Shown: positions 1 to 7,115 of the stretch, one piece after another
Numbering within the stretch: position 1 is the stretch's first letter
How the letters are laid out: every line of letters starts with the position of its first letter
NCBI GenBank assembly: GCA_018814055.1
Contig: JAHJAL010000032.1
Coordinates: 1-21,361, forward strand
Source: Patescibacteria group bacterium
GTDB lineage: Bacteria > Patescibacteriota > JAHJAL01
Direction: 5' to 3'
Length of the DNA: 21,361 nt
Made by a program: the position numbers and the translations under genes
Notes under the pieces: generated by a model
The model's input: the letters and a program-made list of their open reading frames with translations, nothing else
What the model was told of the DNA's origin: nothing
Databases searched by the model: none

Positions 1-127
1 AATCACAAAATTATATCATATAAAACCCTTGTATGTCAACACCATCAATCCTGTATTTATCTGCTTCTTTTTGATACATTAAGTATAGTCAAAATTTATT
101 GTATAGCGACATTTAAACCATCATCTT

Positions 128-1387
128 ATGTACCAATACACAATTATCGGGGGTCATGAACTCAAAGGAGAAATATCTGTATATGGCGACAAAAACACCG
201 CCCTCAAATTGATTCCAGCTACAATTCTTGCTGCCAATAAATGTACTATTAGTAATATTCCCGATATCACTGATATCACTACGATGATGGAAATCATGAA
301 AGACTTGGGTGCCAAAATAAAAAAAATCAAAACAGGTCAATTTGAGTTTGATACCAAGCCTGTCAGAAAAACAACCATCAACCCCCTGTTGGCCCGTAAA
401 CTCCGGGCCTCTACCGTTTTGATGGGGCCCTTGTTGGCCAGATTCAAGAAAGTCAGCATTCCTCATCCCGGCGGATGTGTCATCGGCAAAAGACCGATAG
501 ACATTCACCTGGATGCCTTCAAAAAACTTGGCGCCAAAATATCTATCAAAGATAGCTACTATCACATTGTCACCAAAAACCTCAAAGGTACCAAAATAAT
601 ACCCCATAGTATCAGTGTAACCGGCACCGAAAATATTATGATGGCCGCCGCTATGGCGCAGGGTAAAACTACCATTGAATATTGCGCTTGCGAACCGAGT
701 ATTGTAGCTCTCGCCGATTTTCTCAATCAAATGGGAGCTGATATACGCCAGGCCGGTAGCCCCAAAATCATCATAAATGGGCAAAAACAACTGCACGGCG
801 CCAATACAACCGTTATTTCAGACCGTTTAGAGACAGGCACTTTTATTATCCTTGGTGCCCTTTGCGCCAAAGAGCTGGTGATCAAAAATTGCCAGCCGAA
901 CCACCTGGAAGTATTTTTGGAAATAATCAAAAAAGCCGGAGTCAAAATCAAGCGAAGTCACAATCAAATTGTCGTTTATCGCTCCAAACATCTCAAGCCA
1001 AACAACATTACCACCAATGCTTACCCCGGCTTTCCGACTGACCTCCAAGCACCATATACTCTGCTTATGACACAAGCCGATGGAGTAAGCATGATACATG
1101 AGACAATTTTTGAAGGCCGGCTCAATTATATCGAGTGGCTAAACACGATGGGAGCCAATATCACCCTATGTGATCCGCATCGGGCAATAGTATCCGGCCC
1201 TACCCCTTTGGTTGGTAAAAAAATCGTTAGTCCTGATATCCGGGCTGGCATGACATTGATTATCGCCGGTCTGATGGCCAAAGGAAAAAGTCAAATAGAC
1301 AACATCGATTTGGTTGACCGTGGTTATACCAACTTGGATCAGCGCCTAAAAGAAATCGGTGCCCGGATAACCAGAAAAAAAATCTAA
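128..1387 (+). CDS. murA: UDP-N-acetylglucosamine 1-carboxyvinyltransferase (MurA)
   Basis: Cytoplasmic enzyme that transfers enolpyruvate from PEP to UDP-GlcNAc, the first committed step of peptidoglycan synthesis. At 419 aa it is the usual family length and keeps the key residues: Lys22-Asn23 (DKNTAL), Arg93, the active-site Cys117 in PGGCVIGKRP, Asp305 in GFPTDLQ, Arg372 in DIRAG and Arg398 in VDRGY. The PEP-reactive residue is Cys, so fosfomycin sensitivity is expected from family knowledge (an inference). The ATG at 128 gives the standard N-terminus, but the upstream bases (ACCATCATCTT) contain no Shine-Dalgarno sequence. A possible -10 box TATAGT lies at 84-89 with only a poor -35. It is followed after 17 nt by the mreB homologue, so the two probably form a cell-wall operon. 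Identification is secure. Confidence 0.97.
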   Translation: MYQYTIIGGHELKGEISVYGDKNTALKLIPATILAANKCTISNIPDITDITTMMEIMKDLGAKIKKIKTGQFEFDTKPVRKTTINPLLARKLRASTVLMGPLLARFKKVSIPHPGGCVIGKRPIDIHLDAFKKLGAKISIKDSYYHIVTKNLKGTKIIPHSISVTGTENIMMAAAMAQGKTTIEYCACEPSIVALADFLNQMGADIRQAGSPKIIINGQKQLHGANTTVISDRLETGTFIILGALCAKELVIKNCQPNHLEVFLEIIKKAGVKIKRSHNQIVVYRSKHLKPNNITTNAYPGFPTDLQAPYTLLMTQADGVSMIHETIFEGRLNYIEWLNTMGANITLCDPHRAIVSGPTPLVGKKIVSPDIRAGMTLIIAGLMAKGKSQIDNIDLVDRGYTNLDQRLKEIGARITRKKI

Positions 1388-1404
1388 ATATCAACCCATT
1401 ACTT

Positions 1405-2412
1405 ATGATTTTAAGACAACAATTATCTATCGATCTGGGGACATCAAATATTCGCCTGGGAATACCCAAGAAAGGTATTTTGATCAATGAGCCCGCGGTA
1501 GTTGCCTTGGACAGAAGCAATTACAAAATCATGGCCATCGGCGAGGAAGCTCGCGACATGTTGGGCAAAACACCGTCCGATATCATCGCCGCCAAACCCC
1601 TCAAAAACGGAGTTATAGCCAATTATCGCATCACAGAGGCCATTACCAAATATTATACCGACAAAGTCTTACACAACATCCGACTTCTGGGACCGGAAAT
1701 CATGTCATCAGTTCCGGCTGGTATCACCAGCACCGAACGCCGAGCAATTATTGACGCGATAAAATCCGTCGGTACCAACAATGTTTATATCATCAAAGCC
1801 CCACTGGCCGCCGCCCTGGGCGCCGGAATCGCCATTGCCGAACCACACGGTAATATGATTCTGGATATCGGAGCGGGCACCAGCGAAATAGCGGTTATCT
1901 CCCTAGGCAACATCGTTTCTAATTCTTCCATCCGTGTAGCCGGCGATTCGATGGACCACGCAATTATTGATTACATCCGAAAAAAATATAATTTATCAGT
2001 TGGTGAAAAAACTGCTGAAAAAATCAAAATTGAAATCGGTGCCATCTCCCCGCAAATTGACAATAAATCAATCGAAATCAGCGGCAATAACACTATTTCT
2101 GAGTTACCCGAAATCATCAGTATAACTACCGAAGATACTACCGACGCTCTCAAGAATCCGGTCAAAGAAATTATTCACGCCGTCAAACAGGTACTCCAAC
2201 ATACACCACCCGAATTAGCTTCAGATGTTATCGATCGAGGAATTATTCTCACCGGCAGTGGCGCGAAATTAAGAGGGCTGGATGAACTTCTTAGCCGCGT
2301 CACCGGCGTACCGGTTCACATGGCTGAAGATCCGGAGTTTTGTGTCATCAAAGGCTGCAATATTGCCCTGGAAAATATTGAATCCTACAAACGAAGCGCC
2401 ATCAAAGCTTGA
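1405..2412 (+). CDS. mreB: MreB/Mbl-family bacterial actin, variant active site
   Basis: Actin-fold cytoskeletal ATPase that normally positions the lateral-wall elongation machinery at the inner face of the membrane. At 335 aa it has typical family length. Visible motifs are phosphate-1 DLGTSNIRLG (residues 10-19), phosphate-2 DIGAGTSEIAVISLG (154-168), the RVAGDSMDHAIIDYIRKKY segment (177-195), GEKTAEKIKIEIG (200-212) and the adenosine motif GIILTGSGAKLRGLDELL (279-296). Family members usually read IEEPMAAAIGAG at the catalytic loop. Here residues 130-141 read IKAPLAAALGAG, so both glutamates, including the one that activates the attacking water, are replaced by Lys131-Ala132; Thr159 is kept. 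The protein may bind but poorly hydrolyse ATP (inference). It lies 17 nt after murA with no Shine-Dalgarno. It could be a paralogue rather than the principal MreB of the cell. Confidence 0.9.
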   Translation: MILRQQLSIDLGTSNIRLGIPKKGILINEPAVVALDRSNYKIMAIGEEARDMLGKTPSDIIAAKPLKNGVIANYRITEAITKYYTDKVLHNIRLLGPEIMSSVPAGITSTERRAIIDAIKSVGTNNVYIIKAPLAAALGAGIAIAEPHGNMILDIGAGTSEIAVISLGNIVSNSSIRVAGDSMDHAIIDYIRKKYNLSVGEKTAEKIKIEIGAISPQIDNKSIEISGNNTISELPEIISITTEDTTDALKNPVKEIIHAVKQVLQHTPPELASDVIDRGIILTGSGAKLRGLDELLSRVTGVPVHMAEDPEFCVIKGCNIALENIESYKRSAIKA

Positions 2413-2418
2413 TTAATA

Positions 2419-2497
2419 ATGAATAATGAATAATTAATAATCATACGCACTGATCAAATAATTATTCATTAATCATTATTAATTATTCATTATTCAT
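2419..2497. repeat. 23-bp perfect inverted repeat in the mreB-glycosyltransferase gap
   Basis: Bases 2419-2441 (ATGAATAATGAATAATTAAT then AAT) are exactly reverse-complementary to 2475-2497, separated by 33 nt (2442-2474). Each arm is built from the units ATTCATT and ATTAATT. The right arm runs into the ATG (2496-2498) of the next gene, so in mRNA the stem would cover its start codon. There is no T-run after the right arm, so it is not an ordinary terminator. A 15-nt block of the right arm (TCATTATTAATTATT, 2473-2487) recurs at 18321-18335 upstream of the surface-protein gene, which suggests a dispersed AT-rich element. Function is unknown. Confidence 0.7.
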
Positions 2498-3632
2498 GAT
2501 CCTCGGCATAGATGCTCACAAATTATCCACTCAGTTCAAGACCGGAACTGATCGAGTTACATATTATTTTATCAAACATATCACACCCGAACTCGCTGCT
2601 CAGTTTTCTCAAATCATATTTTATACCAAACAGCCGCTAACACATCAATACCAATCAATTATGCCGGTCAACTCGTTGGTCAAAGTTATCAAGATGCCTT
2701 ACTTTTGGAGTAGTATCGGTCTCTCATGGGAAATGAAAATCCACCCCCCCGATACATTATTTGTACCATCACATTCATTGCCATTTATAACTCCTCCAAA
2801 AACTGCCACTGTTATACATGACATCGGGTTTTATGACCATCCCAATAACTATACCCCAAAACAATATTATCATCTGCAAAAGACAACCGAAATTGCCCTT
2901 AAAAAAGCTAGTACTGTCTTTACCCCTTCCAAATATGTCAAAAAAACTTTGATCGACAAATTTTCAGCGGATCCAAACAAAATAATCGTTGCTCACCTGG
3001 GAGTAGACACAACATTCTTTCACTCCCGTCATAGTCAAAAAACAGTCAACCAGGTTTTAGGAAAATATTCCGAACAAATAAACAAGCAGCCATATATCTT
3101 CTTCCTGGGCAGAATTGATTATCGAAAAAACATTATCAACCTAATCAAAGCATTTTCAAAATTCAAAAAAACCAAAAAATATCCTCATATTTTGGTGATT
3201 TCCGGTAAACCGGGCCGGGGATATCAGGATATTATTCAAATCATACAAGACCTGAACATGCAAAATGATATTATTTTACCGGGATATATCTCTCAAACCG
3301 ATCTGCCAATTTTTTATTCGGAGGCTGAATTATTTTTGTTTCCCTCTCTTTATGAAGGTTTCGGAATTCCTGTTCTTGAGGCACAATCATGTCGTACCGC
3401 CGTTGTCACCTCTAACATCACATCTCTACCCGAAATTGCCGGCAAAGGAGCATTATTTGTTAATCCCCGCGACGTAGAGGATATTGCTGGAGCCATCAAA
3501 AGGGTTATCGACAATCCTACGCTCAAACAGAGTCTGATAGAAAAAGGTATGATAAACGCCAAAAACTACCCCTGGTCAAATTTCACCAATACCATCATGC
3601 CGGAATTATTAAAACTGTGTAAAAAAATATGA
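2496..3632 (+). CDS. Glycosyltransferase family 4 (GT-B fold)
   Basis: Retaining GT-B glycosyltransferase that likely adds a sugar from a nucleotide-sugar donor to a cell-surface polysaccharide or lipid-linked glycan; donor and acceptor cannot be read from the sequence. At 378 aa, it has an N-terminal Rossmann half with VIHDIGFYDHP (residues 106-116). The C-terminal donor half begins at FFLGRIDYRKNIINLIKAF (202-220) and carries the EX7E motif (Glu287-Glu295, EGFGIPVLE) and SLPEIAGKGALFVNP (310-324). No signal peptide or membrane span is evident. It ends by overlapping the next glycosyltransferase gene by 4 bp (ATGA), implying translational coupling. No Shine-Dalgarno is present, and its ATG lies at the edge of a 23-bp inverted repeat. 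Family assignment is firm; specificity is unknown. Confidence 0.9.
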   Translation: MILGIDAHKLSTQFKTGTDRVTYYFIKHITPELAAQFSQIIFYTKQPLTHQYQSIMPVNSLVKVIKMPYFWSSIGLSWEMKIHPPDTLFVPSHSLPFITPPKTATVIHDIGFYDHPNNYTPKQYYHLQKTTEIALKKASTVFTPSKYVKKTLIDKFSADPNKIIVAHLGVDTTFFHSRHSQKTVNQVLGKYSEQINKQPYIFFLGRIDYRKNIINLIKAFSKFKKTKKYPHILVISGKPGRGYQDIIQIIQDLNMQNDIILPGYISQTDLPIFYSEAELFLFPSLYEGFGIPVLEAQSCRTAVVTSNITSLPEIAGKGALFVNPRDVEDIAGAIKRVIDNPTLKQSLIEKGMINAKNYPWSNFTNTIMPELLKLCKKI

Positions 3633-4771
3633 AAAAACCCAAAATAGCCATTGCTCACGAATTTTTATCAATACTGGGTGGTGCTGAAAAAGTTTTAATT
3701 CAAATTCACCGGACTTTCCCCGAAGCACCCATTTTTTGTCTATTGTCAAATCAAAAATTCACCCAAAAATACTTACCCAAAGGTACAATCCATAGCAGCC
3801 GCATAAATCACTTGCCAGATTTTTTAACAAACAAACACCAATTATTCCTAATGCAATTTCCGATAGCTGTTGAGCAATTTGATTTTTCCGAATTCGACAT
3901 TGTTATTTCCAGCAGCAACTCTTTTATGAAAGGTATCATCACCAAACCCTCTACTGTTCACATTTGTTACAATCATTCTCCGACCAGATACATATGGGAC
4001 CAAACTGCCGATTGGATTGAACAAAAAAATTTAGGAATATTCCGACCAATCATTAATTGGCGCTTCAACAAGCTCCGTCAATGGGATTTTTTGGCTGCTG
4101 ATCGAGTTGATCAATTCATTGCCAATTCACAATATGTGGCCAAGCGTATCCAAAAGTACTATCGCCGTGATGTAGACCATGTTCTTTTCCCATCTATCGA
4201 TACCAAGGAATTCAAACCAACTCAAATTGATAAACAAGATTATTACTTAATTCTCTCTCGATTGGAAAATTTCAAACGATTCGACCTGGCAGTCGAAGCT
4301 TTCAACCAACTCAAATTGCCCCTGTATATTGCCGGCACGGGCTCGGCTGAAAGTCATCTAAAATCTATTGCCCAAGAAAACATCAAATTTTTGGGATTCG
4401 TAAGTGATGAGAAAAAAATTGAGTTAATGCAACACGCCAAAGCCTTTATCTTCCCGGGTGAAGAGGATTTCGGAATTGTGCCTATCGAATCACTGGCCGC
4501 CGGCACGCCTGTAATTGCCTACGGAGTAGGGGGCCTACTGGAAAGTATTGAACCTGGTAAAACCGGTTTATTCTTTGACAATCAAACTGTCGATGATATT
4601 CGTGAAGCGGTCACTAAATTTACCAAAAATTATAAACAATTTGACCCAAAATATTGCATCAAGAGTGCCGCCAAATTTGATCACCAGCATTTCTCCAAAA
4701 AATTACAATCAATAGTTAATAATTCCTACCAAAACTCCGACAAAATTCTTTTTGATTCAGTTCGTAAATGA
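3629..4771 (+). CDS. Glycosyltransferase family 4, WbaZ/mannosyltransferase-like
   Basis: Second GT4 enzyme, 380 aa, probably acting on the same glycan as its neighbours. The N-terminal acceptor half begins IAIAHEFLSILGGAEKVL (residues 6-23) and contains CYNHSPTRYIWD (113-124). The latter matches the H-x-P-x-RY-x-W-D signature of WbaZ/RfaB-like mannosyl- and galactosyltransferases (family knowledge). The donor half starts at YYLILSRLENFKRFDLAVEAF (205-225) and has GEEDFGIVPIE with the EX7E pair Glu279-Glu287. It overlaps the upstream GT4 gene by 4 bp and the downstream tagA-like gene by 4 bp, so the three form one translationally coupled unit without Shine-Dalgarno sequences. The exact sugar is unknown; mannose is only a guess from the family. 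Confidence 0.9.
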   Translation: MKKPKIAIAHEFLSILGGAEKVLIQIHRTFPEAPIFCLLSNQKFTQKYLPKGTIHSSRINHLPDFLTNKHQLFLMQFPIAVEQFDFSEFDIVISSSNSFMKGIITKPSTVHICYNHSPTRYIWDQTADWIEQKNLGIFRPIINWRFNKLRQWDFLAADRVDQFIANSQYVAKRIQKYYRRDVDHVLFPSIDTKEFKPTQIDKQDYYLILSRLENFKRFDLAVEAFNQLKLPLYIAGTGSAESHLKSIAQENIKFLGFVSDEKKIELMQHAKAFIFPGEEDFGIVPIESLAAGTPVIAYGVGGLLESIEPGKTGLFFDNQTVDDIREAVTKFTKNYKQFDPKYCIKSAAKFDHQHFSKKLQSIVNNSYQNSDKILFDSVRK

Positions 4772-5667
4772 TCTTAGAAAAAAAATCTTCATCCAACATG
4801 AATAAACATGTCAAAATTCTCGGAGTCAAAGTCCACGCTATTCCTTTTATCAATGTTTACCAAAAGATAACGGAATTCTTAAATTCAAGTGCCCAGCATT
4901 ATCTGGTTACCTGTAATTCCGAGTTCATACTAGCTGCCCAGACTGATCATGAGTTCAAAAAAATTCTTAACCACGCGGACCTATCAGTCGCTGATGGCGC
5001 TGGTTTGCTGTGGGCGGCCAAATACCTCTCTCTTCCCCTCCCCAAAAATATTATTTTCAAAAAAATAACCGCTTTTTGGCAACTGATTTCAAGTTCAATT
5101 TGCTTTACATTCAATCAATTCTACGGCAAATCAATTATTCCTGAACGCATTACCGGTGTAGATTTAGTGCCGGAAATCAGCAAAATTTGCGCCGAAAACA
5201 AAAAAAGCCTCTTTTTGCTCGGCGCTGGACCCAATGTGGCAGTTACTACTGCTACAAGACTAACAGCTTTGTATCCCAATCTAAAAATCGTCGGCACTTA
5301 TGGTGGTCCGGCCAATGTTTGGCAACCCCATTACGACCAACAAATTATCAAAAAAATCAATCAAGCCGTGCCCGATTGTCTGCTCATTGCCTTTGGCGCC
5401 CCCAAACAAGAATGTTGGATCAATCGCAATTTACCCAAACTCAGATCAGTCAGATTAGCCGCCGGTATCGGCGGTGCTTTTGATTTTATCAGTCAGCAAA
5501 AAAGTCTGTTAGGCGGCAAAAAAGCTGTCAGGGCGCCACTTTGGATGAGAAATATGAATATCGAATGGTTACACAGAATGTTTTATCAGCCAGGTAGGTT
5601 TGGTCCAATAATCAATGCTGTAGTAGTTTTTCCATGGAAAGTTTTTCTATCAAAAACCAAGCAATAG
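4768..5667 (+). CDS. WecG/TagA/CpsF (GT26) family glycosyltransferase
   Basis: Family members transfer N-acetylmannosaminyl or related residues to undecaprenyl-PP-linked sugars on the cytoplasmic membrane face, making linkage units of teichoic acids or surface polysaccharides. Recognisable features are the N-terminal VKILGVKVHAIPF (residues 15-27), the acid DGAG at Asp76, LLGAGPNVA (150-158), FGAPKQECWINRN (209-221) and the C-terminal AGIGGAFDFISQ...RAPLWMRNMNIEWLHRMFYQPGR. At 299 aa it is longer than the usual ~240-260. Much of the excess is a hydrophobic, aromatic insertion at about residues 97-120 between LSLPLPK and the normal PERITGVDL. The ATG at 4768 forms an ATGA overlap with the previous gene. 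An alternative in-frame ATG at 4798 would give MNKHVKILG, closer to family N-termini. Specific substrate is unknown. Confidence 0.88.
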   Translation: MILEKKSSSNMNKHVKILGVKVHAIPFINVYQKITEFLNSSAQHYLVTCNSEFILAAQTDHEFKKILNHADLSVADGAGLLWAAKYLSLPLPKNIIFKKITAFWQLISSSICFTFNQFYGKSIIPERITGVDLVPEISKICAENKKSLFLLGAGPNVAVTTATRLTALYPNLKIVGTYGGPANVWQPHYDQQIIKKINQAVPDCLLIAFGAPKQECWINRNLPKLRSVRLAAGIGGAFDFISQQKSLLGGKKAVRAPLWMRNMNIEWLHRMFYQPGRFGPIINAVVVFPWKVFLSKTKQ

Positions 5668-5670
5668 GTA

Positions 5671-5699
5671 TTGTCTATTTCACTAAATCATGATATCTT
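5671..5699 (+). promoter_or_regulatory. Possible sigma-70-type promoter for nusA
   Basis: TTGTCT (5671-5676) and TATCTT (5694-5699) are separated by exactly 17 nt, each matching the consensus at 4 of 6 positions. They lie just after the end of the tagA-like gene. If used, transcription would start near 5706 and run straight into the hairpin at 5714-5744. This is a weak call in AT-rich DNA. Confidence 0.3.
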
Positions 5700-5713
5700 C
5701 TATATAGAGAAAT

Positions 5714-5744
5714 AAATGGTAGCACAGAAAGCTTCCATTTTTTT
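5714..5744 (+). terminator. Terminator-like hairpin in the nusA leader
   Basis: AAATGG (5714-5719) pairs with CCATTT (5735-5740), and AGC (5721-5723) pairs with GCT (5731-5733). One T-T mismatch sits in the stem, the loop is ACAGAAA, and the T-run spans 5738-5744. It lies after the tagA-like stop (5667) and before the likely nusA ATG (5764), with only 19 nt between. Any transcript reaching nusA must therefore pass through it. It may end the glycosyltransferase operon, attenuate nusA, or do both. The stem is short and imperfect. Confidence 0.55.
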
Positions 5745-5763
5745 AATAAATAAAATGTTAATT

Positions 5764-7101
5764 ATGTCACAATTCAACGAAGAAGAATTCTTCGCCGCTA
5801 TTGAAATGATTAGTGAAGAGAAAAAACTTCCCAAAGAAAAAGTGTGGGAAGTTATCGAAGCAGCTCTGGCTGTCGCCTATCGTAAAGATTACGGCCGTCC
5901 CCAGATGGAAATCAAGGCCCAAATGGGTCAGGGCGGTCTGGATGATGTCAAATTCTTCATAGTCAAAGAAGTTATTGCCGATGATGAAGAAGTCAAGGAT
6001 GAGCTCACTCAAATGAATCTCAAGGAAGCCAAAAAGAAAGATCCTGACATCAAAGTTGAAGAAAAAGTCTGGCTACCGGCCGAAGCTCCGGAAAATTTCG
6101 GACGTATCGCCGCCCAAACAGCCAAACAAGTGATAATTCAACGACTTCGTGAAGCCGAAAGAGAAACAGTATTCAACGAATTCAAAGACAAAGAAGGTCA
6201 AATTATTTCCGGTTCTGTCCAGCGGATCGAGGGGCAAAATGTTTTTGTCGACTTGGGGCCAGCCATTGGTATTCTCCAACAATCTGGACGAGTTCCGGGT
6301 GAACATTATCGTATCGGCCAACGACTCAAACTGCTGTTGGAAAAAGTTGAGCAATCTCCCAAAGGAGCTCAAATTGTACTTTCTCGCTCAAACGCTGAAT
6401 TTATCAAAAAACTGTTTACTATCGAAATACCCGAAATTGATTTAGAAACCGTTGAAATCAAATCTATCGCCCGCGACCCCGGTGTACGCAGCAAAGTGGC
6501 AGTCTTTACCAATCAAGAAGGCGTTGATCCCATCGGGTCTTGTGTCGGTCAAAAAGGTACCAGAGTGCAGGCGATTATCAACGAAATTGGTGACGAAAAA
6601 ATTGATATTATTTTGTGGGACGATAATCCGGTGCTATTTATCAAAAATGCTCTATCGCCTGCCAAAATTGCCAAAGTAGTCACCGACGAAAGCAACAAAA
6701 ATGCCACCATTTACGTAGAAGCGGATCAACAGTCCCTCGCGATCGGCCGCAACGGCCAAAATGTCAAACTCGCTTCCAAATTAACCGATTGGAAACTCGA
6801 TATAGTCGAAGCTTCCAAAGAAGTTTTGGAAAAATTAGACGAACAACCAGTTCAGGATAAACCAGCCGTGCCCAAACCAACCGACCGGCCTGCTCCAAAG
6901 GTTACCGATCAAACACCCGCCAACAGCATCGACCAATTATCTATCGGCCGTAAAACTATCACCAAACTCAAAGAAGCCAAATTTGATTCAATCGATAAAC
7001 TGGCTACCGCCAAACTGGATGATTTAACCAAAGTCGAAGGAATCGGACCAGCCACGGCCGGCAAAATCCATAAACTTGCCAAAGAATATACCAAACAATA
7101 A
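5764..7101 (+). CDS. nusA: Transcription termination/antitermination factor NusA
   Basis: Binds RNA polymerase and nascent RNA to modulate pausing, intrinsic termination and antitermination. At 445 aa from this start, it has an N-terminal RNAP-binding domain (1 to ~140, FNEEEFFAAIEMISEEKKLPK onward). Then come S1 (~143-210, GQIISGSVQRIEGQNVFVDLG), KH1 (~218-290, GSCVGQKGTRVQAI), KH2 (~295-350, LAIGRNGQNVKLAS), a Pro-rich linker (~362-388) and a C-terminal helix-hairpin-helix module (389-445, VEGIGPATAGKIHKLA). The ATG at 5764 is preferred over the in-frame ATG at 5716. The latter would add a 16-residue N-terminus not typical of NusA and would put the coding region inside a terminator-like hairpin. 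No Shine-Dalgarno is present. clpC follows 14 nt downstream. The hairpin in the leader suggests feedback control by NusA itself (inference). Confidence 0.95.
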   Translation: MSQFNEEEFFAAIEMISEEKKLPKEKVWEVIEAALAVAYRKDYGRPQMEIKAQMGQGGLDDVKFFIVKEVIADDEEVKDELTQMNLKEAKKKDPDIKVEEKVWLPAEAPENFGRIAAQTAKQVIIQRLREAERETVFNEFKDKEGQIISGSVQRIEGQNVFVDLGPAIGILQQSGRVPGEHYRIGQRLKLLLEKVEQSPKGAQIVLSRSNAEFIKKLFTIEIPEIDLETVEIKSIARDPGVRSKVAVFTNQEGVDPIGSCVGQKGTRVQAIINEIGDEKIDIILWDDNPVLFIKNALSPAKIAKVVTDESNKNATIYVEADQQSLAIGRNGQNVKLASKLTDWKLDIVEASKEVLEKLDEQPVQDKPAVPKPTDRPAPKVTDQTPANSIDQLSIGRKTITKLKEAKFDSIDKLATAKLDDLTKVEGIGPATAGKIHKLAKEYTKQ

Positions 7102-7115
7102 CCCACCAAATACCT

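Noticed and set aside
1-127. RNA gene or small ORF at the left edge
   Set aside because: No cloverleaf, conserved RNA motif or supported ORF is visible; only a weak -10-like TATAGT (84-89) upstream of murA.
113-796. Long minus-strand open frame opposite murA
   Set aside because: It is antisense to a full-length murA with intact catalytic residues, shows no recognisable domain and has low-complexity aromatic composition typical of a shadow frame.
5716-5763. Upstream ATG extending NusA by 16 residues
   Set aside because: The extension does not resemble NusA N-termini and lies within a terminator-like hairpin; ATG 5764 gives the expected start.
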